Shown in pieces: positions 6,461 to 10,148 of a stretch of DNA of 10,148 nucleotides (position 1 is its first letter; each line of letters begins with the position of its first letter). Source of the DNA: TMED27 sp963922705 (lineage in GTDB: Bacteria > Pseudomonadota > Alphaproteobacteria > Micavibrionales > Micavibrionaceae). The stretch is taken from contig CAWUJS010000067.1 in NCBI GenBank assembly GCA_963922705.1, positions 1 through 10,148 on the forward strand, given 5' to 3'. The notes under the pieces are model-generated. The model searched no databases and was not told the DNA's origin. It was given only the letters and a program-made list of their open reading frames with translations. Position numbers and translations under genes: made by a program.

Positions 6461-7294
6461 ATGTCTACGACAATAGATCAGGCCTTTATCAAGCAATTCG
6501 AACGCGAAGTGCATGAGGCCTACCAACGACAAGGTTCTAAATTACGGAACACTGTTCGTACAATTTCAAACGTGAATGGCTCATCCGCCGTCTTCCAGAA
6601 AATCGGCAAGGGAACAGCTTCGACCAAATCAACCCACGGTATGGTTCCGGTCATGAATCTTGATCACTCCAATATCGAAGTGGTCTTGAATGATTATTAT
6701 GCCGGTGACTGGATTGATCGCCTTGATGAGCTGAAAATCAATATTGATGAGCGTCAGGTCATTGCCAATGCCGGTGCGAATGCGCTGGGGCGTAAAACGG
6801 ACGAGCTGATCATTGATGGGCTTGCAACGGCTTCCGCCAATACAATCGCAGATGGTAATATTGGCCTCACCAAGGATAAAATCCTCAATGCATTCGAAAC
6901 CTTCGGTGAAAAAGACGTGCCCGATGACGGGCAGCGTTTTTGTATCGTTGGCTGGAAACAATGGAGCGAGCTTTTGTCGATTGACGAATTCGTTAATGCA
7001 GATTACATCGGTGCCGAAGCCCTTCCATTTGCCTCTATCACGCAGGCCAAAATGTTCCTTGGTACAATCTTTATCCCGCATTCCGGTCTTCCGATTGATG
7101 CTAATGATATCCGCTCATGTTTCTGGTATCACAAAACGGCTGTTGGTCATGCTGCGGCAAGCGATGTTGAAACAGACATTAGCTGGCACGGTGACCGCGC
7201 AGCACATTTTGTGAATAACATGATGAGCCAGGGTGCAGGCCTGATCGATGAAAACGGAATCATCACAATCAATTGTGACGAGACACCGGATTAA
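6461..7294 (+). CDS. Phage major capsid protein
   Basis: 277-residue coat protein of the podovirus/BPP-1-like capsid family, expected to have the HK97 fold. The start MSTTIDQAFIKQFEREVHEAYQ and the following RQGSKLRNTV are typical of this family. Further marks are the VLNDYYAGDWIDRLDELKINIDER segment, the long AGANALGRKTDELI helix region, and a closing QGAGLIDENGIITINCDE. I chose the ATG at 6461, preceded by AAAAGG 10 nt away; the frame is open to an upstream TTG at 6365, but those 32 codons do not look like coat protein. Transcription probably starts at the operator-bearing promoter, separately from the portal operon. A GANTC-rich hairpin follows the stop directly. Confidence 0.92.
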   Translation: MSTTIDQAFIKQFEREVHEAYQRQGSKLRNTVRTISNVNGSSAVFQKIGKGTASTKSTHGMVPVMNLDHSNIEVVLNDYYAGDWIDRLDELKINIDERQVIANAGANALGRKTDELIIDGLATASANTIADGNIGLTKDKILNAFETFGEKDVPDDGQRFCIVGWKQWSELLSIDEFVNADYIGAEALPFASITQAKMFLGTIFIPHSGLPIDANDIRSCFWYHKTAVGHAAASDVETDISWHGDRAAHFVNNMMSQGAGLIDENGIITINCDETPD

Positions 7295-7295
7295 A

Positions 7296-7379
7296 GAATC
7301 TTGGAATCTCCGAATCGTAGAATCTCAGACATTAAGAGCATTCTGAGATTCTGATTATCTCAGATTCGGAGATTCTTTT
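7296..7379 (+). terminator. Large hairpin after the capsid gene, rich in GANTC
   Basis: Two perfect inverted repeats are nested: GAATCTCCGAATC (7304-7316) with GATTCGGAGATTC (7363-7375), and AGAATCTCAGA (7319-7329) with TCTGAGATTCT (7342-7352). TTTT follows at 7376-7379. It is likely to terminate or attenuate transcription between the capsid and next gene. The stretch holds seven GANTC sites, four of them exactly 8 nt apart. Confidence 0.65.
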
Positions 7380-7412
7380 ACCCATGAAACCAATAACAAA
7401 ATGGAGGCCCTT

Positions 7413-7649
7413 ATGGCTTTTACAGCAACCGATTTGAGCGTACTCGCCTACGCCAATAACTTTACCCTGTGGCACTATGTCACAATTGATGCAGATGTGA
7501 CTGTAGCTAACTATTTCGATAGTGCTGCGGGCATGCTGCGCGTTAATGATCTAATTATTGCGAATGTCGATACCGATGGAACGCCTGCGACAACTTTCTA
7601 TGTTGTCACAGCCAATGACGGCAGCACTGTAACGATTGCGGCCTATTAG
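7413..7649 (+). CDS. Small putative capsid decoration protein
   Basis: 78-residue protein from the ATG at 7413, which has GGAGG at 7403-7407; four codons upstream are open but lack this site. The sequence alternates beta-prone stretches (FTLWHYVTIDADVTV, LRVNDLIIANV, TTFYVVTANDGSTVTIAA), suggesting a small beta-sandwich. I recall similar short proteins directly after capsid genes in alphaproteobacterial prophages. In BPP-1 the gene after the coat encodes a cementing protein, so a decoration or cement role is the best guess. This is inferred from position and fold type, not from a diagnostic motif. It is separated from the capsid gene by the GANTC-rich hairpin, which may set its expression level. 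Confidence 0.75.
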   Translation: MAFTATDLSVLAYANNFTLWHYVTIDADVTVANYFDSAAGMLRVNDLIIANVDTDGTPATTFYVVTANDGSTVTIAAY

Positions 7650-7664
7650 GCTGCTTATAGTGCA

Positions 7665-7708
7665 GACGGCTTGAGCCCTTTCTCTCATGCTCGCCTCATA
7701 AAGCCGTC
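7665..7708. repeat. Inverted repeat after the decoration gene
   Basis: GACGGCTT (7665-7672) pairs with AAGCCGTC (7701-7708) across a 28-nt loop. No T-tract follows. It is the first of three hairpins in the geneless stretch 7650-7987. Confidence 0.4.
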
Positions 7709-7740
7709 ACGGTGCACGATTCCATCCGTACGACCCACCA

Positions 7741-7813
7741 GGATGCAGCCTTGCCGCTTTCCCTTATGCCTTTCCTCTTCCGGGCATCCCGCGCAAGGCT
7801 GCATCCATTTTTT
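7741..7813 (+). terminator. Long hairpin with T-tract, probable end of the head operon
   Basis: GGATGCAGCCTTGC (7741-7754) pairs perfectly with GCAAGGCTGCATCC (7793-7806), and a second small stem ATGCC/GGCAT lies in the loop. ATTTTTT follows directly. Intrinsic terminator is the simplest reading; the 38-nt loop is long for that, so a processed RNA or a remnant of a mobile element is also possible. Confidence 0.55.
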
Positions 7814-7878
7814 GTTACAAGGATAGGTAAATCTTTTAAAAGCGAATGACCAATCGTCATTGCACGGCTCGTTCGTGT

Positions 7879-7955
7879 CATCCAAATCGATAGATCACAA
7901 GCATAAAGCTTGTGATGACGGTAGTTTGGACGTGATCCAGAGTATACCCTGGCAG
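7879..7955. repeat. GTCAT-type palindromic repeat
   Basis: ATCACAAGC-ataaa-GCTTGTGAT is a perfect 9-nt hairpin (about 7895-7917) framed by GTCATCC on the left and GATGAC on the right. TCCAAA left of it and TTTGGA right of it also pair. With the elements at 1-45 and 2425-2511 it shares GTCAT/ATGAC ends. I take it as a dispersed intergenic repeat. Confidence 0.5.
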
Positions 7956-7987
7956 TGATATACAGGCTGATCAAAAGGCCAATAAAT

Positions 7988-8410
7988 ATGGACGCGAGGC
8001 GGCAAGATCTGATAACTTCTCATCAGCGCGAGAAGCGTGTGCAATTTATAGGCCTGACGATTTGGATGAAAAATATTAAAGATTCAAAGTTTCTAAAAAA
8101 GTGCAAAAAGCCATTTTTATGGATTATTTGCTGGATTTACGGCTTTTACATTCTTTTCTTTGCGATTCCTGATTTTATCACATACGCGCTGAATGATTTT
8201 CATATAGACTCTATAGACATGGAAATATGCATGGATCATGGTGGGTATTGGGATGACGATTTACGCGAATGTGAATACGCTCCCGAGGGAACATTATCGT
8301 ACCCATATGCATGTTTAGAAGCGGGGCTAAAATGGAGAAAAGGTGTGGGATGTTTGTACACTAAAGACTATGCTGCCCAATTCCCGGAGATAGAGCCTTA
8401 TGAAGACTGA
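7988..8410 (+). CDS. Small membrane protein with Cys-containing outer domain
   Basis: 140 residues from the ATG at 7988, which has AAAAGG 9 nt upstream; an in-frame ATG at 8066 would give a shorter protein starting MKNIKDSKF without a clear ribosome site. A basic stretch (KNIKDSKFLKKCKKP) is followed by one hydrophobic segment, WIICWIYGFYILFFAIPDF, so the C-terminal part should face the periplasm under the positive-inside rule. That part is acidic and has spaced cysteines: CMDHGGYWDDDLRECEY, then YACLEAG and GVGCLYT. The C..GG.W.....C pattern recurs in small uncharacterised alphaproteobacterial proteins, in my memory. No function can be assigned. It precedes the tandem paralog array and ends 52 nt before its first member. 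Confidence 0.6.
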   Translation: MDARRQDLITSHQREKRVQFIGLTIWMKNIKDSKFLKKCKKPFLWIICWIYGFYILFFAIPDFITYALNDFHIDSIDMEICMDHGGYWDDDLRECEYAPEGTLSYPYACLEAGLKWRKGVGCLYTKDYAAQFPEIEPYED

Positions 8411-8538
8411 AGCGCAAAGGCTGCTCTTGCAAGACAGATTTTAATGTTCTATTTTTGTGCTCATGTGCGAATCCAAAAAACAAATGCTCTATCTTTCTAT
8501 CCATGGTCACAATCAGCAGCCATATATCCGGTTTGAAA
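8408..8538 (+). repeat. Direct repeat block, copy 1
   Basis: 5' block of the first array gene: 48 nt from CAAAGG (8415) to the start ATG (8463), then 76 nt of coding sequence. From 8426 to 8538 it differs from copy 2 at only six of 113 positions, and the two coding differences are synonymous. Similarity at base level stops abruptly after GGTTTGAAA. Confidence 0.85.
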
Positions 8539-8960
8539 TTGAACCGTATTATGCACGTCTTAAAAGGAGGATTGATACGGAACAAGATATTGACATGTTT
8601 GATAATCGTATCTTGTTACGTGATACGGAGCTCAAGGAAAGATTAGGTCTATGGTTAATTTTGTGTCTACTGGTTCAATATAAATTTCCTGATCGTAAAG
8701 ATCGTAGCTGGTCTTGCGTTGTATATCCTCATTTTCGCGGGAAACAGGCGGTTTTAAGAACTGATACTGAAACGTATCAATACATGCCTGAGCGTGAATA
8801 TTGCGGTGAACTTCTCCTGGAAAGTTTGGATATGGATCTGGAAGCAGAAAATACACCCTATAAACAAACACTTGCCGAACGAGTGTTGACTTACCTTCCG
8901 ATCAGTGAGGAGCTTTGTATGCAAGAAGATACTACATTGCTCAGATATCACGAAAAGTAA
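8463..8960 (+). CDS. Orphan paralog array, member 1
   Basis: 165-residue soluble protein of no family I recognise. Its first 25 residues (ending QQPYIRFE) are identical to those of the next gene. The middle aligns clearly with it: CVVYPHFRGKQAVLRTDTE against YVLYPYNDGEQAVLRVDTE, and AERVLTYLPISEELCMQED against SEQVLAYLPQSQKPCLQEG. It then stops, so it lacks the C-terminal domain present in member 2. The protein is rich in Tyr, Leu, Glu and Cys, with no signal peptide or membrane segment. A GTG two codons upstream is possible. No Shine-Dalgarno sequence precedes either start, but a short frame starting at 8444 overlaps it. Composition is more AT-rich than the head module, suggesting separate acquisition. 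Confidence 0.7.
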   Translation: MCESKKQMLYLSIHGHNQQPYIRFEIEPYYARLKRRIDTEQDIDMFDNRILLRDTELKERLGLWLILCLLVQYKFPDRKDRSWSCVVYPHFRGKQAVLRTDTETYQYMPEREYCGELLLESLDMDLEAENTPYKQTLAERVLTYLPISEELCMQEDTTLLRYHEK

Positions 8961-9012
8961 CATCTTTTAAAACCACAATTTCAAGATATGCCGCATGTTT
9001 GGCGGGGAAACC

Positions 9013-9143
9013 TGAAACGCAATGGGCGCCCTTGCAAGATAGGTTTTAATGTTCTATTTTTGTACTTATGTGTGAATCCAAAAAACAAATGCTCTATCTT
9101 TCCATCCATGGTCACAATCAGCAGCCATATATCCGGTTTGAAA
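9013..9143 (+). repeat. Direct repeat block, copy 2
   Basis: Offset of exactly 605 nt from copy 1 over the aligned part. CAATGGGCGCCCTTGCAA (9020-9037) is identical to copy 3. As in the other copies, 48 nt separate the CAA start from the gene's ATG (9068). The block includes a short frame from 9049, MFYFCTYV, whose stop overlaps the gene start region. Confidence 0.85.
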
Positions 9144-9790
9144 CCGCGCTCTGTAACGAGGCGGGTGACAGAATAATGAAGGCAGAACAACATATAGAAG
9201 TATTTGATAAATATAAATTATTAAAAGATAAAGACTTTATAGAATGGCTTGGTTTTAACCTTACTATATCTAGCCTTATGCATTATGAAACCATTGATAC
9301 TGAAGGTCGCAAATGGGCTTATGTTCTGTACCCTTATAACGATGGTGAACAGGCTGTTTTAAGAGTTGATACTGAGCCTTATTGCGATCAGGTTAAGCGT
9401 GCGTACTGTCACGATTTGCCTCTCAATCAGTTAAATATGGAGCTTGAAGAACGAGATGAACATTATAAGAATACCATTTCTGAGCAGGTTTTAGCGTACC
9501 TCCCGCAAAGTCAGAAACCATGCCTACAAGAAGGTGTTGAACACATAGCGCAGAACAAGATTGTAAATACTATCGAGGCAATGCATTCCAGAACCGGTGA
9601 AAAGGTTATGGCTTATGCCTATGAGGCAGAAGAAAATCCTGATGATATTCATTATACATCCCGTGTTGAATGTTCGCAGATATTTGACGATCATAAATAC
9701 ATTCACGGCGCGGACAGACCGCAAGCTTTATTGTTAGCGATCAAGTTTTTACATACAATGCTTGCTCATTATGGTTATGAGATTGCATAA
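9068..9790 (+). CDS. Orphan paralog array, member 2, with extra C-terminal domain
   Basis: 240 residues. Residues 1-155 are homologous to all of member 1. Residues about 168-240 are extra: RTGEKVMAYAYEAEENPDD, then VECSQIF, then YIHGADRPQALLLAIKFLHTML. This tail resembles, from memory, small proteins of the DUF6968 type, in which a Cys-containing strand is followed by a G.D..QAL.LA helix; that match is tentative. No signal peptide or membrane segment is seen, so a cytoplasmic protein is expected. The ATG corresponds exactly to that of member 1. No good ribosome site precedes it; translation may be coupled to the overlapping short frame at 9049. Role unknown. Tandem paralogs with a shared 5' end and different 3' ends would fit immunity or other fast-evolving accessory proteins, which is inference. 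Confidence 0.75.
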   Translation: MCESKKQMLYLSIHGHNQQPYIRFETALCNEAGDRIMKAEQHIEVFDKYKLLKDKDFIEWLGFNLTISSLMHYETIDTEGRKWAYVLYPYNDGEQAVLRVDTEPYCDQVKRAYCHDLPLNQLNMELEERDEHYKNTISEQVLAYLPQSQKPCLQEGVEHIAQNKIVNTIEAMHSRTGEKVMAYAYEAEENPDDIHYTSRVECSQIFDDHKYIHGADRPQALLLAIKFLHTMLAHYGYEIA

Positions 9791-9834
9791 ATATCACCAG
9801 AAATAATTCCCTAAAAAACCAAAGGAGATCTGAC

Positions 9835-9930
9835 ATGGCACTTAGTGATATGATTTGCCGGAAAACCGGAATCACAATGGGCGCCCTTGCAAAGGTAGTG
9901 TGTATGTTCTACATTTGTGCTCATGGTTAG
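9835..9930 (+). CDS. Possible 31-residue peptide ahead of array member 3
   Basis: ATG at 9835 has the best ribosome site in the right-hand region (AAAGGAGAT, 9821-9829). It opens a 31-codon frame, MALSDMICRKTGITMGALAK then VVCMFYICAHG, ending at TAG 9928-9930, which overlaps the ATG of member 3 at 9923. The second half lies inside the shared repeat block; the corresponding frame in copy 1 reads KAALARQILMFYFCAHV, while copy 2 has a stop after the CTTGCA codons. It could be a leader that couples translation to member 3, or the remains of an older gene. Coding status is supported only by the ribosome site. Confidence 0.4.
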   Translation: MALSDMICRKTGITMGALAKVVCMFYICAHG

Positions 9931-9957
9931 GTTGCAAAAACAAATGCTCTGCGTTTC
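9868..9957 (+). repeat. Direct repeat block, copy 3 (diverged)
   Basis: It has CAATGGGCGCCCTTGCAA at 9875-9892, as in copy 2, again 48 nt before the gene ATG (9923). Then follow ATGTTCTA, TTTGTGCTCATG and CAAAAACAAATGCTCT matches with more differences than between copies 1 and 2. Confidence 0.75.
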
Positions 9958-10120
9958 AACATATAATAAGAACCGTGAATGTTATATCAGGATTGAAATC
10001 GAACCATATTTTAAAAAGAGAAATCGTCCGCCTTTTATGTTTGAACCATTCCCTTGCACAGATAGGGATATATTGTTGCGGAATACAGATTTTAAGGGGC
10101 TGACACCTGACTTTGAATAA
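9923..10120 (+). CDS. Orphan paralog array, member 3 (short)
   Basis: 65 residues, MVRLQKQMLCVSTYN then YIRIEIEPYF, aligning with the N-terminus of member 1 (QMLYLSIHG, YIRFEIEPYY) and then DRDILLRNTDFK with DNRILLRDTELK. It ends at PDFE where member 1 continues for about 105 more residues, so it is either a truncated paralog or a minimal version of the N-terminal domain. The next gene has its own ribosome site 4 nt further on and I see no continuation of the family after the stop. An in-frame GTG lies two codons upstream, as in member 1. Function unknown. Confidence 0.55.
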   Translation: MVRLQKQMLCVSTYNKNRECYIRIEIEPYFKKRNRPPFMFEPFPCTDRDILLRNTDFKGLTPDFE

Positions 10121-10134
10121 GTTAGGAGTCAGAG

Positions 10135-10148
10135 ATGTACGTAAAGCA
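10135..10148 (+). CDS. Start of a further gene, cut by the window edge
   Basis: ATG at 10135 (MYVK...) is preceded by AGGAG at 10124-10128 with 6-nt spacing, directly after the stop of array member 3. Only four codons are visible; product unknown. Confidence 0.4.

Noticed and set aside
6629..7081. 150-codon minus-strand frame inside the capsid gene
   Set aside because: It mirrors the capsid coding sequence; the plus-strand protein is clearly recognisable and this one has no features.
8988..9176. 62-codon alternative frame across repeat copy 2 (MPHVWRGN...)
   Set aside because: It overlaps the better supported 240-residue gene, has no ribosome site, and its likeness to frames in the other copies follows from base-level repetition.
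8408..9957. CRISPR array or insertion-sequence ends
   Set aside because: The repeats are about 600-855 nt apart, contain coding sequence, and have neither short regular spacers nor terminal inverted repeats or a transposase.

Overview
The window looks like the chromosome of a moderately AT-rich alphaproteobacterium. The PyrE and NAD kinase are of alphaproteobacterial style, the phage head proteins resemble those of alphaproteobacterial podovirus-like prophages, and dispersed GTCAT-type palindromic repeats are present. I cannot name the genus.

Left (1-1792): repeat-derived sequence, then two minus-strand housekeeping genes, nadK and pyrE, 3 nt apart and probably cotranscribed. The pyrE product is unusual: about 75 N-terminal residues form a helix-turn-helix (HTH) DNA-binding domain of the S24/LexA-like repressor type, fused in frame to a full orotate phosphoribosyltransferase.

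Middle (1793-7649): a podovirus-type head module on the plus strand. It encodes a probable DNA-binding protein, a permuted NlpC/P60-like protein, a small Pro/Ala-rich pre-portal protein, a T7-like portal, a Bbp19-like protein, a scaffold, the major capsid protein and a small putative decoration protein. A minus-strand PilZ gene sits between scaffold and capsid. No large terminase, integrase or lysis gene is in the window, and no tail gene before its right edge. Two 22-nt palindromes of the same form (AATAGGA-N6-TCCTATT) lie in the two divergent intergenic regions: one between HTH-pyrE and the head operon, the other inside the presumed capsid-gene promoter. The simplest reading is one dimeric repressor, perhaps HTH-PyrE itself, controlling the head module. 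That is inference.

Right (7650-10148): an AT-rich accessory segment. It holds a hairpin-rich intergenic stretch, a small Cys-containing membrane protein, and a tandem array of three paralogous orphan genes. These share a conserved 5' block at fixed spacing to the start codon (almost identical in copies 1 and 2) but have divergent 3' ends. The second carries an extra C-terminal domain and the third is short. One further gene begins at the right edge.
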